DNA of 64,000 nucleotides from Streptomyces nymphaeiformis (GCF_014203895.1 NZ_JACHJY010000003.1:620001-684000), one strand, 5' to 3'; positions 45,579-56,258 are shown, counted from the stretch's first letter. Made by a program: numbers and translations. Notes: generated from the letters alone by a model not told the origin.

Positions 45579-46550
45579 CTAGGCCGACCGGAGCTGCTCC
45601 GGCGCCGGGCGGAGGGAGACGATCTCGGGCCTGTCGTCCCGGATCTCGGCACGCGGAGCAGGCGGGTCCAGATCCTCTTTCTCCAGGGTGTCGACCTTGA
45701 CGGGGCCCCAGACGACGGAGGGGCCCGTGGCGGAGACGACCGATGACAACGGGGTGCCCGTCTCGTCGAACACGGTGAGGGTGTCGGTCAGTTGCCAGTA
45801 CAGGCACAGCCAGCCGTGGGCCGAATCGTTGGAGTAGCTGTTCGACGTGAAGCTGGTCGTCTGGGTGGACACGGTGACCTGCTGGGTCTTGGTCGAGGAC
45901 TTGCTCAGGGAGGCGTTGACGGAGGCGCTGAACGGGCCCCAGCCGGCGCTGGCGCTGGTGCTGACCGACCCCGTCACCGTCCTGGTGTCGGACGAGCTGT
46001 CCTGCATCCCCTGCGTCTGCGTGTAGTTGACGACCTTCTCCTCGCCGGCCGCGAGGCTGTAGGAGTTCGGCAGGCGCTGCCAGAACTGCTCGCGGGTGAC
46101 GAACCTGTCCTTCTGCAGCACCCCCACTCCCACCAGGATCCTCGGCCCGTTCGGCGGGATGATCATGGAGCCGGTGGGCACGGGGGTCTCCCCGATGTCG
46201 TCCGGGTCCAGCAGGTCGCGGCAGGTGACCGTCACGGCGGCGTTGTCCCTGTCGGCTCGCCAGACCGCGGCGAAGGCGCCCGAGTACCCGACCTTGGCGA
46301 CGAAGTAGTAGGAGCGGTCGATGTTGTTCCAGGTGAGGGTCGCTCCGGGGTCCAGGACCTGGCCCGGGTAGCCGGGGGCGAGTCTGCGGGTCCGCTTGTT
46401 GCGGCCGTACAGCAGACCGTCGAGCCCGACCCAGTACACCAGCAGGTGTACCGGCGTGCCGTTGGTGACCGTCATGTTCGTCCGGCCCCCGTCGTCCTCG
46501 GACTTGAGGGTTCCGCTCACCGCGTCCCGATAGGTGTCGTTCATGCGCAT
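45579..46550 (-). CDS. Aerolysin-like pore-former candidate, copy 2
   Basis: A 323-residue paralogue of 43320-44309. The start MRMNDTYRDAVSGTLKSEDD, the YSGAFAAVWR and DLLDPDDIGETPVPTGS blocks and the Ser/Thr-rich centre (MQDSSSDTRTVTGSVSTS, GWGPFSASVNASLSKSSTKT, TVSTQTTSFTSNSYS) all match in order. The end WQLTDTLTVFDETGTPLSSV is shared too. Only the C-terminal tail differs. It is preceded by its own propeller gene with a 36-bp gap. No signal peptide. Confidence 0.6.
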   Translation of the reverse strand: MRMNDTYRDAVSGTLKSEDDGGRTNMTVTNGTPVHLLVYWVGLDGLLYGRNKRTRRLAPGYPGQVLDPGATLTWNNIDRSYYFVAKVGYSGAFAAVWRADRDNAAVTVTCRDLLDPDDIGETPVPTGSMIIPPNGPRILVGVGVLQKDRFVTREQFWQRLPNSYSLAAGEEKVVNYTQTQGMQDSSSDTRTVTGSVSTSASAGWGPFSASVNASLSKSSTKTQQVTVSTQTTSFTSNSYSNDSAHGWLCLYWQLTDTLTVFDETGTPLSSVVSATGPSVVWGPVKVDTLEKEDLDPPAPRAEIRDDRPEIVSLRPAPEQLRSA

Positions 46551-46586
46551 GGGGGTGCTTCTCCTTCGGCCGTGGAGCCGGGCCGT

Positions 46587-47822
46587 CTACTCCTCGCTCG
46601 TGTAGTAGACGCGCGGGCCGCTGGTGTAGATGGCGGTGATCGGACTGGGGACACCGGTGGCGACATCGGGCAGGTCCAGCTCGGCGCCCAGGCGGCGGGC
46701 GGTCCAGACGCCCCCGGACCCCCGCAGTTCGATCAGGTGGTCGTCGCCCTTTCGCGGGCCTGCGCCCGCGTCGGCGGCGCCCAGGTAGTAGACCTGGACC
46801 GCCCCGCTGTCGGGGCCGGCCACGGCGGCCGGTGAACTGCCGTCAGCGGCGGCGGGGGCGCCCGCACCGTCGTCGGTGTTCACGCCGGCGTGGTCGACGT
46901 CCCAGCCACGGCCGTTGAAACCCACCTCGACCACCATCCGGTCGGCGTCGAGGTAGTAGAGCCGCGGATGTCCCTCGGCGGTGAGCAGGACCGCCGGCCG
47001 GCTGCCGGCCGTCGCGGCCGGGGCCCCGTAGGCGGACAGGCTCCGCACCCGCCACACCACGCCGCCCTCGGGATTCTTCTTCGTGCCCTCGACGACCTCG
47101 TGTTCCAGCTGCACGGGTCTGTCGTTCCCGTCGAGGAAGTACACGAGCCGGGAATCGGCACCGCGGCCGACCGCGGTCAGCGGACTGAGCGGAGAAGGGG
47201 TCGGGCACCCCTCGACACCGGCCGTCAGATCGGCGGACGACCAGCCCTCCGCCCCGAGCCACGACACCTCGACGACATGGCCGCGCCCGTCCAGGTAGTA
47301 GGAGTACTCGCCCTGCCCGGTGGTGACGGCGGCCAGCGGGCTGATCGGCGAAGCCCGCGGGGCGTCGGCGCACACGGTGTACGTCCACTCCCGCGACCGT
47401 TCCTCCAGCCTCACCAGACGGCGACCGCCGTCGAGCCGGCCGTCGTCGAGGTAGTGGACCCGCAGGTCTCCGATCTCTCCCGTCACCGCCAGGGCGCTTC
47501 CCGCATCGGCGCTGGGGGCACCGATCCAGGTGGTGAACACCCGGTACCCGGCCCACCGACCGTCCGGCAACGAGGGTTCGTACGCCGTGCCGACGACGCT
47601 CCTGTCGAGGTCCTGGTAGTAGACCCGGCGGTCGTCCTCGGCCGATCCCGCGGCCGCCAACCCGCTCCCCGCGACCGGCACCGGACTGACCTGCCGCCAC
47701 GCCGGCCCCTCATCGGAATCCGGAGGATCAGGCGTTCGCCGCTCGGAGAAGTTGATGTCCGAGTACCCCCACTTCCCGTCCTGTTCCGCCACCTCGATGA
47801 TGCTGAAGACCTTCTCGGCCAT
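46587..47822 (-). CDS. Lectin-like beta-propeller protein, copy 2
   Basis: A 411-residue propeller with repeats RRVYYQDLDRSVVGT, LRVHYLDDG, EYSYYLDGRGHVVEV, RLVYFLDGNDRPVQL, PRLYYLDADRMVVEV, VQVYYLGAADAGAG and a final PRVYYTSEE that may close the ring. The start MAEKVFSIIEVAEQDGKWGY (ATG 47822) aligns with YTAVIEVAQEPDGSFQW of copy 1. It is the first gene of the minus-strand cluster, divergent from the protease-like gene. Confidence 0.65.
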   Translation of the reverse strand: MAEKVFSIIEVAEQDGKWGYSDINFSERRTPDPPDSDEGPAWRQVSPVPVAGSGLAAAGSAEDDRRVYYQDLDRSVVGTAYEPSLPDGRWAGYRVFTTWIGAPSADAGSALAVTGEIGDLRVHYLDDGRLDGGRRLVRLEERSREWTYTVCADAPRASPISPLAAVTTGQGEYSYYLDGRGHVVEVSWLGAEGWSSADLTAGVEGCPTPSPLSPLTAVGRGADSRLVYFLDGNDRPVQLEHEVVEGTKKNPEGGVVWRVRSLSAYGAPAATAGSRPAVLLTAEGHPRLYYLDADRMVVEVGFNGRGWDVDHAGVNTDDGAGAPAAADGSSPAAVAGPDSGAVQVYYLGAADAGAGPRKGDDHLIELRGSGGVWTARRLGAELDLPDVATGVPSPITAIYTSGPRVYYTSEE

Positions 47823-48146
47823 GCCTCTCACGCCCCTGTCCCTTCCGTCCGCCGGGCGCGGCCGTCACAGCGAGCCCCACCGCCCCGCGCAGTCCCGCCC
47901 CGGCGAAGTCCGGACCGGTGGTACCACCGTCGTCCTCCTCTCCACGGTGGACCCTCGCGGCGGCCGTCGCATCCGGAGGGAGAACCGATTGGCAGTCCAG
48001 CAGGGGAAGTTGACGCGCAGACGAGGACGTCGGCTCCGGACGGCGGTGCGCCCGCGGCAAGATGCGGGAGACCGCACTTGGTGGGTAGATGGACTGAGGG
48101 GCCCGCAGCCGATCCGAATTCGGCGCAGTTCCGAAGGACGGGTGTT
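47823..48146. promoter_or_regulatory. Divergent promoter region of the propeller/protease cluster
   Basis: A 324-bp gap without a gene. It holds a perfect 14-bp palindrome, CGGTGGTACCACCG (47916-47929), overlapping a hairpin formed by CCACCGT (47924) and ACGGTGG (47944). These are candidates for a regulator site or attenuator controlling the propeller operon. GAAGGA lies 9 bp before the protease start. Confidence 0.45.
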
Positions 48147-49304
48147 GTGAAAGCATTCCCGAGATGGCGCTTGCACGAGTCCGTGGCGCATTGGATGTAC
48201 GACCCGAACGTCGTCGGGCTCGACATGAGGTACAAGGTCGTCGGCGGTCGGGAGACACGCGACTGGGCGATCTGCGTACAGGTGCTGGAAAAGAAGTCGA
48301 CGTCCGCCCTTTCTGCGGGAGAGCTGCACATCCCACCCGCCGTGGAGACCTTGACGGCCGATCCGGGAGTCTCCGCGGCGCGAGAGCTCACACCCACGGA
48401 TGTGATAGAGGTCGAACAGCCCGTCCTCCATGAAGGATTCACGGGTTGGTACAGCCGTCCGGCCTGGGGCGGGCTCGGGATAGGCATCTGGAAAGAGGAC
48501 GGAAATGGAATGCTGATGGGGACGATGACCGTCGCGGACTGGGGCGGCCCGGCCAGGATCATTTCCTCAGGTCACGTCCTCAGCACCAGCCACACAACCG
48601 GCAACCCTCCCACCATAAGCAAAGTAAGGCCTTCGGATCTCATCTTCCAGCCCCCAGGAGGGGTTGGACTGGAGCCCCCGGGCGAGTGGACAGAGAAAGA
48701 GATGAAAATCGGGCTGATAGAGAACAGCTACCCCCTCTTCCGCTACCCGGTAGGCCACTTGGGGCCCTATTACTTCAACACCTACGACCTCGCGTGGGCG
48801 CGCCCCCGGCGTCAAGCGACAAGCTATGCGATCGGACCGGGCGACACGTCTCCCATCTGGCCCCAGCCAAACCAGAGCATTGTCATCACGAACGTCGACG
48901 GGATACCGCAGATGGCGGATCTGAGTACACACGGAGGGCCTGCCTATGGGCTCCATGTGGCTTTCGCAGGAGTGACGACCGGATTGCATGAAGGGCGCAT
49001 CAAAAGCGTTCGTTCACTATTGAAGACCTGGGGGGAAAACCGCCAATGCTACTATTGCTTCAGGGATCTCATACGCGTAGAGCCGACTTTGGGCGGGGCC
49101 GCCAAGTCGGGGGATTCTGGTGCAATGCTCGTCGGGCTGGACACCAAGAAAGGTGCGGGACTGGGCACCTTGGTCGGAGGCAATGCCCAGTCGATATATT
49201 TCGCGAGGATTCCCACTGCCAATCCAGGAACCGGGCAGCTGCAACAGCCGAATTACGCTCCCGGCCCGAATCCTCCCCCAGCAGACGGAACCCAGTCGAT
49301 ATGA
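48147..49304 (+). CDS. Trypsin-fold serine protease-like protein
   Basis: A 385-residue protein from GTG 48147. The N-terminal part reads NVVGLDMRYKVVGGRETRDW and TPTDVIEVEQP, the usual leader of cytosolic trypsin-like peptidases. The catalytic triad is visible: His143 in IISSGHVLST, Asp214 in TYDLAWARP and Ser324 in KSGDSGAMLVG. No signal peptide is present. Codon use is less GC-rich than in the neighbours, with many AAA, ATA and GGA codons, suggesting recent transfer. It is divergent from the duplicated propeller/aerolysin cluster. It may process one of those proteins; that link is inference. Confidence 0.7.
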   Translation: MKAFPRWRLHESVAHWMYDPNVVGLDMRYKVVGGRETRDWAICVQVLEKKSTSALSAGELHIPPAVETLTADPGVSAARELTPTDVIEVEQPVLHEGFTGWYSRPAWGGLGIGIWKEDGNGMLMGTMTVADWGGPARIISSGHVLSTSHTTGNPPTISKVRPSDLIFQPPGGVGLEPPGEWTEKEMKIGLIENSYPLFRYPVGHLGPYYFNTYDLAWARPRRQATSYAIGPGDTSPIWPQPNQSIVITNVDGIPQMADLSTHGGPAYGLHVAFAGVTTGLHEGRIKSVRSLLKTWGENRQCYYCFRDLIRVEPTLGGAAKSGDSGAMLVGLDTKKGAGLGTLVGGNAQSIYFARIPTANPGTGQLQQPNYAPGPNPPPADGTQSI

Positions 49305-49522
49305 CCTCAGCCGCCGGGACGTCTCAGCAGGCGCGCTCGCCGGGCGTGAACACCCTTGTCGCGAAACGTGGTTGACGGGCCGCCCGGCGCCGCAAAGGCT
49401 CACACGGGCGGAGGAGGCGTGGCGTCGCCCGGACGGAGTGCGGGTCGTCGCCGCCGGCCCCCTGGGCAGTTGACGGTGCGTCAGCTAAGGTGCTTTCTCC
49501 GTCGCGTCCCCCGGGAGGATCC

Positions 49523-50023
49523 ATGGCCCGCCGACTCAGGCCCGTGGAGCTCGACTTCACCAGCTCCGCGCCCGTCCGCCTGGTCTTCACCGCGAACCTC
49601 GCCGCCCCGCCCCCCGCCGTCTACCGGTCCGTGGCCGTGGAGGTGGGGAGCCTGCCCTCGTGGTTCACGGCCGTCACCTCCGCCGTCCCGACGGCGGACG
49701 GCTCGGCCCGTACCGTCCGGCTCCGCGGCGGGATCGCCTTCGACGAGACGATCCTGGCCTCCGAGCCGGACCTCCGCTACGCCTACCGGGTGGACACGAC
49801 GAACGCCCCCGGGGTGACGGCGATGGCGGAGGAGTGGACCCTCTCCCCCACCGGGACGGGCACCCGCCTGCGGTGGACGATGGCCGCCGACGGCGCCGCC
49901 CCCTTCCGGCTGGCGCTGCGGCTCGCCGCACCCGGCGTGGGGCTCTCCTTCCGGGACGCGGCGCGCCGCCTCGACCGGCGGCTCACTCCGGCCAGGCCCC
50001 CGTCGCCAGGAACCGCTCGATAG
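49523..50023 (+). CDS. SRPBCC (polyketide cyclase-like) protein
   Basis: A 166-residue protein with the START/SRPBCC fold. [20 protein letters not shown] is the first strand and helix, and [20 protein letters not shown] the C-terminal strand and helix. It should bind a hydrophobic ligand. GGGAGG lies 7 bp before the ATG. Its 3' end overlaps the convergent Cds1-like gene by 41 bp. Confidence 0.8.
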   Translation: MARRLRPVELDFTSSAPVRLVFTANLAAPPPAVYRSVAVEVGSLPSWFTAVTSAVPTADGSARTVRLRGGIAFDETILASEPDLRYAYRVDTTNAPGVTAMAEEWTLSPTGTGTRLRWTMAADGAAPFRLALRLAAPGVGLSFRDAARRLDRRLTPARPPSPGTAR

Positions 50024-51113
50024 CGGCGGAGTACGGGGCGATGTCGAGGCCCTGGGCGGCCAGCCAGTCGTCGGAGTAGTACTTGTCGAGGTACCGCTCG
50101 CCCGGGTCGCAGATGAGGGTGACGACGCTGCCGGTGCGCTCGTGGGCGACCATCTCGGCGATGATCTTGAAGGCGCTCCACAGGCCGGTGCCGGTGGAGC
50201 CGCCCGCCTTGCGGCCGATCGCGGTCTCCAGGGCGCGGACGGCGGCGACGCTCGCCGCGTCGGGGACCTTCATCATGCGGTCGACGGCCCCGGGCACGAA
50301 GCTGGGCTCCATGCGGGGGCGGCCGATGCCCTCGATGCGCGAGCCGCAGTCGGCGGTGGCGTTCGGGTCGTGGTGCGTCCAGCCGTCGAAGAAACAGGAG
50401 TTCTCGGGGTCGGCGACACAGATCCGGGTGTCGTGCTGCATGTAGTGCACGTAGCGGGCGATGGTCGCCGAGGTGCCGCCGGTGCCGGCGGTGGCGACGA
50501 TCCAGGCGGGCTCCGGGTACCGCTCCAGCTTCAGCTGCTCGTACATCGACTCGGCGATGTTGTTGTTGCCCCGCCAGTCGGTGGCCCGCTCGGCGTAGGT
50601 GAACTGGTCCATGTAGTGGCCGCCGGTGCGCTCGGCGAGGGCGGCGGCCTCCTCGTACATCGTGCGCGAGTCGTCGACGAAGTGGCACTGCCCGCCGTGG
50701 AACTCGATGAGCCGGCACTTCTCGGGACTGGTCGTGCGGGGCATGACGGCGATGAACGGGACGCCGATCAGCTTCGCGAAGTACGCCTCGGAGACCGCGG
50801 TCGAGCCGCTGGACGCCTCGATGACGGGCTTTCCGGGACGGACCCAGCCGTTGCAGAGGCCGTAGAGGAAGAGGGAGCGGGCGAGGCGGTGCTTGAGGCT
50901 GCCGGTGGGGTGGGTCGACTCGTCCTTGAGGTAGAGGTCGATGCCCCACTTCTCGGGGAGGGGGAAGCGCAGGAGGTGGGTGTCGGCGGAGCGGTTGGCG
51001 TCGGCCTGGACCTTGCGCACGGCCTCCTTGAGCCAGGAGCGGTACGCGGGGTCGCTGCGGTCGATGTCGACGGTGGCCGTCGCGGCAACCGCACTCTCGT
51101 GGGTGGTGCTCAT
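49983..51113 (-). CDS. PLP-dependent cysteine desulfhydrase (Cds1-like)
   Basis: A 376-residue fold-type II PLP enzyme. Lys74 in [12 protein letters not shown] is the Schiff-base lysine. [16 protein letters not shown] is the substrate-binding loop, [15 protein letters not shown] the phosphate loop. The sequence as a whole resembles mycobacterial Cds1, which splits cysteine to pyruvate, ammonia and H2S, more than cysteine synthase. ATG 51113 was chosen. Confidence 0.82.
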   Translation of the reverse strand: MSTTHESAVAATATVDIDRSDPAYRSWLKEAVRKVQADANRSADTHLLRFPLPEKWGIDLYLKDESTHPTGSLKHRLARSLFLYGLCNGWVRPGKPVIEASSGSTAVSEAYFAKLIGVPFIAVMPRTTSPEKCRLIEFHGGQCHFVDDSRTMYEEAAALAERTGGHYMDQFTYAERATDWRGNNNIAESMYEQLKLERYPEPAWIVATAGTGGTSATIARYVHYMQHDTRICVADPENSCFFDGWTHHDPNATADCGSRIEGIGRPRMEPSFVPGAVDRMMKVPDAASVAAVRALETAIGRKAGGSTGTGLWSAFKIIAEMVAHERTGSVVTLICDPGERYLDKYYSDDWLAAQGLDIAPYSAAIERFLATGAWPE

Positions 51114-51300
51114 CCGTGCCTCTTCTCGCGTGTCGCCTCGGGGGTCTCCCACTGCCGACAATACCGCTCTCACCTGGGCAAACGTTCCCTTTGACGTTCC
51201 ATAGGCCTTGCTTGTGGACGGGCCGCGGAAGGGCTACTGGTGCGGGCGGCGACAGCCCGGCACACTGGGTACGGCAACCGGGTGAAAGGGGCGGATCGGC

Positions 51301-51618
51301 ATGGCGGAGCCCGAGTTCAGCGCCAGGGGCGTACGGATCGCGCGCTGGCCGCGCTCGCTGACGCGCGCGGGAGAGGTGCGGATCGAGGACGGCCGCCTCG
51401 CGCTCCTGACGAGCTACGGCAGCGAGATCGACAGCGCGCCGGTCTCGGCGGTACGGGCGGGGCGGCCGTGGTTCGCGAAGGCGGACGAGACGGTGGCGAC
51501 CGTGAACGGCACGCGGTACCGGCTGACGCTCCAGGACCACGACCACGGCCGTGACGGCGGGTCCCGGACGTCGGGTCGTTTCCTCGCGGCGCTGAAGAGG
51601 GCGGCGGGGCGGTCCTGA
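51301..51618 (+). CDS. Small conserved hypothetical protein
   Basis: A 105-residue protein, beta-rich (GVRIARWPRSLTRAGEVRIE, VATVNGTRYRLTLQ), with a basic C-terminal helix (GRFLAALKRAAGRS). It may be a PH-like or small binding domain. GGGGCGG lies before the ATG. Function unknown. Confidence 0.65.
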   Translation: MAEPEFSARGVRIARWPRSLTRAGEVRIEDGRLALLTSYGSEIDSAPVSAVRAGRPWFAKADETVATVNGTRYRLTLQDHDHGRDGGSRTSGRFLAALKRAAGRS

Positions 51619-51810
51619 CCCCCTGACGGCGTCCTGAGCTGCGGCGGCTCGCGGCGAGTTGCGGGGCGGTCACGGCTGGTCCAGGCTGGAATCCACCTCA
51701 CTGAGGGTTCAGCGGTGGTGACGCTGCGATCAGGTCGCCGCCCCCTTCTGTACCGCAGAGACAGATCCGTATCTTCGTCTTCTTCCGGACCACTTCGGGG
51801 AGTCGCAGCC

Positions 51811-52404
51811 GTGATCAGCGAGCCGAGCAGGTACTACGCGGTGGAGCTTCAGGCCCTGCCGTCGCGGATCGGACAGGTCCGCCGCATCATCTCCGCCCAC
51901 CTCCGACATTGGCAGCTGGACGCCTTGATCGACCAGGCCGTCCTGGGCGTGACCGAACTTCTGACGAACGTGCACCGACACGCCCAGCCGGACAAGGGCT
52001 GCACGGTGGAGATCGAGCTGCTGCTCGACCGTCTCACCGTCTCCGTCCGGGACCACGATCCCCGTATCCCCGAGGTCTGCCCCGCCGACGCCTTCGGCCC
52101 GGTGGACGACCTCGACGCGCTCGCCACCTGCGGCCGGGGACTCGGCATCGTCGGGGCGGTCAGTGAGAGCTGGGGCATCCGGCCGTGCGGCGCGTCCGGC
52201 AAGGTCGTGTGGTTCACCCTCACGGCGCCGCCCGTCGGCGACCCCGTCGAGGAGTGCGCACGCGCCGGGTTCGCCGCCGTGCCCGAGGGCCTGTTCGCGG
52301 GCATCGGCTACAGCCGGCTCCCCGGCGTGCCGCTCAGCTCGCCGGCCGAGCCGCTGTCGGCACCGTCGTCAGCCCGCCCGGTCCTGGCGGGCCGGGCGGG
52401 CTGA
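51811..52404 (+). CDS. RsbW-like ATP-binding protein
   Basis: A 197-residue GHKL-type ATPase domain protein. LGVTELLTNVHRHA is the N box with the Mg2+-binding Asn. VRDHDPRIP replaces the usual D-x-G in the next motif and CGRGLGIVGAVSESWG is the glycine-rich lid. Such single-domain proteins are anti-sigma or regulatory kinases in Streptomyces. A Pro/Ser/Ala-rich tail follows. I chose GTG 51811 with GGGGAG upstream. Confidence 0.8.
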   Translation: MISEPSRYYAVELQALPSRIGQVRRIISAHLRHWQLDALIDQAVLGVTELLTNVHRHAQPDKGCTVEIELLLDRLTVSVRDHDPRIPEVCPADAFGPVDDLDALATCGRGLGIVGAVSESWGIRPCGASGKVVWFTLTAPPVGDPVEECARAGFAAVPEGLFAGIGYSRLPGVPLSSPAEPLSAPSSARPVLAGRAG

Positions 52405-52489
52405 CGAGGCCCTCGCGGGTGCGCGGCCGGGCGGGCTGACGAAGCCTTCGGAGTGCGCGGCCGCACGGGCTGACGAAGCGGTCGGGCGG
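52396..52489. repeat. 35-bp imperfect tandem repeat
   Basis: Three imperfect copies beginning CGGGCTGACGA lie at 52396, 52431 and 52465. The first overlaps the 3' end of the RsbW-like gene, and the stop is within the unit. The repeat fills the gap to the convergent ABC permease gene. Confidence 0.55.
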
Positions 52490-52510
52490 CGAGACCCCTC
52501 GGGGTGCCCG

Positions 52511-55059
52511 TCACTCCGTGGCGATCGCCCGGAGGATCTCGAGCCGCGCCGCACGGCGGGCCGGGCGCCAGGCCGCCAGGGCACCCGCCACGAGCCCGAC
52601 CAGGGCGACGGCCGCGAGCCGCACGGCGGGCACGGCGAACACGAACGCGCTGTCGCCCGAGGCGCGGACGAGGACCCAGCCGAGGAAGCCGCCCAGGGTG
52701 AGCCCGCCGACCGTCCCGAAGGCGGCGACCAGGACGGACTCCCAGCGGACCATGGCCCGCAGTTGGGACCGGGTCTGCCCGACGGCCCGCAACAGGCCCA
52801 GTTCGCGGGTCCGTTCGTGGACGGCGAGGGTCAGCGTGTTCGCGATGCCGAGCAGCGCGATCAGGACCGCGAGCGCGAGGAGCGCGTAGACGAGGGTGAG
52901 CATCATGTCGATGCCGCCCGCCGAGGCCTCCGCGTACTCGGCGCGGGTCTGCACCTCCGGATGGCCGTACCGGTCGGCGACCGCGGTCACGGCGGCCTTG
53001 CCGTCCTCGGCGCGGACGCCGTCCGCGAAGGAGACGGCGACCAGCCGGTCGGCGTCCTGGGTGCGGTGCGGGGCCCAGGCCGCCCGGGTGACGAGGTAGT
53101 CGCCGGCGAGGTCGGAACGTTCGTACACCGCGCGGACCGTGAAGGTGTGCCGGCTGCCGTCGGTGAACGTCAGCTCGGCGGTCCGGCCGGGTGCGAGACC
53201 GGAGGCGGCGGCCTCGTCGGCGGCGACGGCGAGCCCGTCCGTACCGAGTGCGGTGAGGGAACCCCGTACCTCTCCCAGGTCCAGGACGCGGGCGAGCGCG
53301 GCCGGGTCGGTGACGGTGAGCGCGCGGCCCCGGCCGTCCACCTCCGCGACGCCGCGCCCCAGGCCCACGGCGGTGTCGACCTCGGGCAGCGCGGCGACGG
53401 CCGGGGCGAGGCGGGGGCTGAGCCCGCTGCCGCCCGCGCCGAACGAGGGCGCGCCGACGGCCACGTCCCCGGCGAAGGAGCGGTCGACGGTCCGGTCCAT
53501 GGTCGCCTTGAGGGAGGCGCCGAAGACCGTGAAGAGGGTGACGACGGCGACCCCGATCATCAGGGCGGTGGCCGTCGCGGCCGTACGGCCCGGACTGCGC
53601 AGGGCGTTGCGACGGGCGAGGCCGCGGTTGACGCCGCGCAGCGGGCGGCCGAGCACCCGTACGGCGAGGGCGGCGGCGACCGGTCCGAGGACCACGAACG
53701 CGGCGACGGCGAGCACGGCCCCGGTGGCGGCGGGCCACAGCGAGGGGCTGCTGCCGAGGACGCCGGCGAGGACCGTGCCGACGGCGGCGGCGAGCAGGGC
53801 GCCGCCCGTCAGCGCGCGCCGGCGTGAGGTGCCCGAGCCGTCCACGTCCGTCTCGCGGAGCGCGGCGAGCGGGGCCGTCCGCCCGGCCCGTACGGCCGGC
53901 AGGAGCGCGGAGCCGGCGCAGACCGCGAGTCCGACGCCGAGCGGCAGGAGGAGGGAGGTGCCGGTCACGACGAGGTCGCCCTCGGGGAACGGGAAGCCGA
54001 TCGCGGGGAACAGCGCCTGGAGTCCGGCGGCCACGCCGATCCCGGCGAGGAGCCCGGCGAGCGAGGCGAGCAGTCCGACGGTGAGCGCCTCGGCGAGGGT
54101 GCCGGCGACGATCTGGCGGCGGGCGGCGCCGATGGCCCGCAGGAGGGCGTTCTCGCGGGTCCGCTGGGCGACGAGGACGGCGAAGGTGTTGTGGATGGTG
54201 AAGACGGAGACGAGGACCGCGACCCCGCTGAACACGAGCAGGAAGGTGGTGAAGAGGTCGAGGAAGCGGCCGGAGACCATCTCGGTGTTCTCCTCGGCGG
54301 CCTGCTGTCCGGTGATCGCCTCGACGCCGTCGGGCAGCGCGGGCCTCAGCGCGGCGACCAGCTCCTCCTGGGAGACGCCCGGCCCGGCGCGTACGGCGAT
54401 GCTCGTCGCCTCTCCGGGGCGCGCCGTCAGGTACTTCTCGGCGTCGGCGCGGGTGAGGCCGGTCCAGGTGACCTGCCCCATGCCGTCGGCGCCGCCGAAG
54501 GTGGCCAGGCCGACGACGGTGACCTTCACCGGGTCGGGGGTGCGCAGGACCGTCGTGTCGCCGATGCCGAGACCGGCCGTCTTCGCGGCGCCCCGGTTGA
54601 CGACGACCTCGCCGGAAGCGCTGGGCTCGCGTCCCTCCGCGAGGCGGTACGGGTTGAGGGCGGCGTCCTCGATCCAGTTGCCCGCGAGGGTGGGCGGGCC
54701 CTTGCCGCCGACGGGCGTGCCGTCGGCGGCGAGGAGCTGTCCCGCGCCCTCGATCCGGGGCGCGGCGGCGGCGACGCCGGGGACCCGGGCGAGGCGCTCG
54801 GCGAGGGCGGCGTCGACGGGGCCGCGGGTGCCCTGGGCCTCGCCGGCGGCGGTCACGGTGGTGGCGCTGCGGACGATGGCGTCGGTGCCGCGGGTGGCGC
54901 TGGTGAACATCGAGTCGAAGCTCGCGCGGAGGGTGTCGCCCATGACGAGGGTGCCGGTGAGGAAGGCGACGCCGAGGAGGACGGCGGCGAAGGTGCCGAG
55001 GAAGCGGCGCCGGTGGGCGCGGAGCGAGGACCGGGCGAGCCGGAGGGTGGCGGGGGTGT

Positions 55060-55063
<4 letters not shown>
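52511..55063 (-). CDS. FtsX/MacB-type ABC transporter permease
   Basis: An 850-residue permease built of two FtsX-like halves. Each half has an N-terminal helix, a large extracellular domain and three helices (for example TFLLVFSGVAVLVSVFTIHN; LTLVYALLALAVLIALLGIA). ARSSLRAHRRRFLGTFAAVL starts the protein and RARRLEILRAIATE-like sequence ends it. It overlaps the ATPase gene by 4 bp (ATGA). Together they form a MacB-like exporter; the substrate is unknown. Confidence 0.88.
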
Positions 55064-55814
<751 letters not shown>

Positions 55815-55818
<4 letters not shown>

Positions 55819-56096
55819 GTCCGGCGCCCCTTCGGATCCGTGGCGCGGCGGCCGAACTGCTCCTCCAGGACGCTCAGGCGCCGCCAGTACTCGTCCTCGT
55901 CGATCTCGCCGGCCGCGAACCGGTGGCCGAGCAGGGCGATGGGCGAGCGCTCGTCGGGTCCGGCGTCGCGCCACGGACCGCCCCGGCGCCATCCGAAGCG
56001 GCGGGCGACGGTGACGATCCCGATGACGACGGCGGCCCAGACGAGGGGGAAGAAGAGGACCCACGGGCCGGGGCCCGCGTAGGCGAGTGTGTTCAT
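55815..56096 (-). CDS. Small SHOCT-like membrane protein
   Basis: A 93-residue protein with one helix (WVLFFPLVWAAVVIGIVTVA) and a C-terminal SHOCT-like segment (ALLGHRFAAGEIDEDEYWRR, then LSVLEEQF). It is the first gene of a three-gene operon with the ABC exporter, overlapping the ATPase start by 4 bp. Confidence 0.82.
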
Positions 56097-56229
56097 GAGG
56101 GTTCAGCTCCTCGGTGTCGTGTCCGTGGTTCGAGGCTCCCTCCGGAAGGGGGTCCGGGTCGTCGTACGGGCAGCGGCTCCTGACGTACGACACCGGGAGT
56201 ACGTCGCCGCGGTCGGTGCTCCTTCCTTT

Positions 56230-56251
56230 CTGTACCTACTGGTATGTACAG
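56230..56251. promoter_or_regulatory. TetR-type operator overlapping the first ATG
   Basis: CTGTAC and GTACAG form 6-bp arms around a 10-bp centre that contains a second pair, TAC and GTA. In all, 18 of 22 positions are symmetrical. The repeat covers the ATG at 56244, suggesting that translation of the TetR gene starts further downstream. It lies in the gap to the divergent SHOCT/ABC operon, which it may also control. Confidence 0.65.
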
Positions 56252-56258
56252 TGCGGTC

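Noticed and set aside
46890..48146. Open frame extending the protease-like gene upstream by more than 400 codons
   Set aside because: This part is antisense to the propeller gene, is Arg/Pro/Val-rich and shows no homology. The conserved protease leader starts near 48147.
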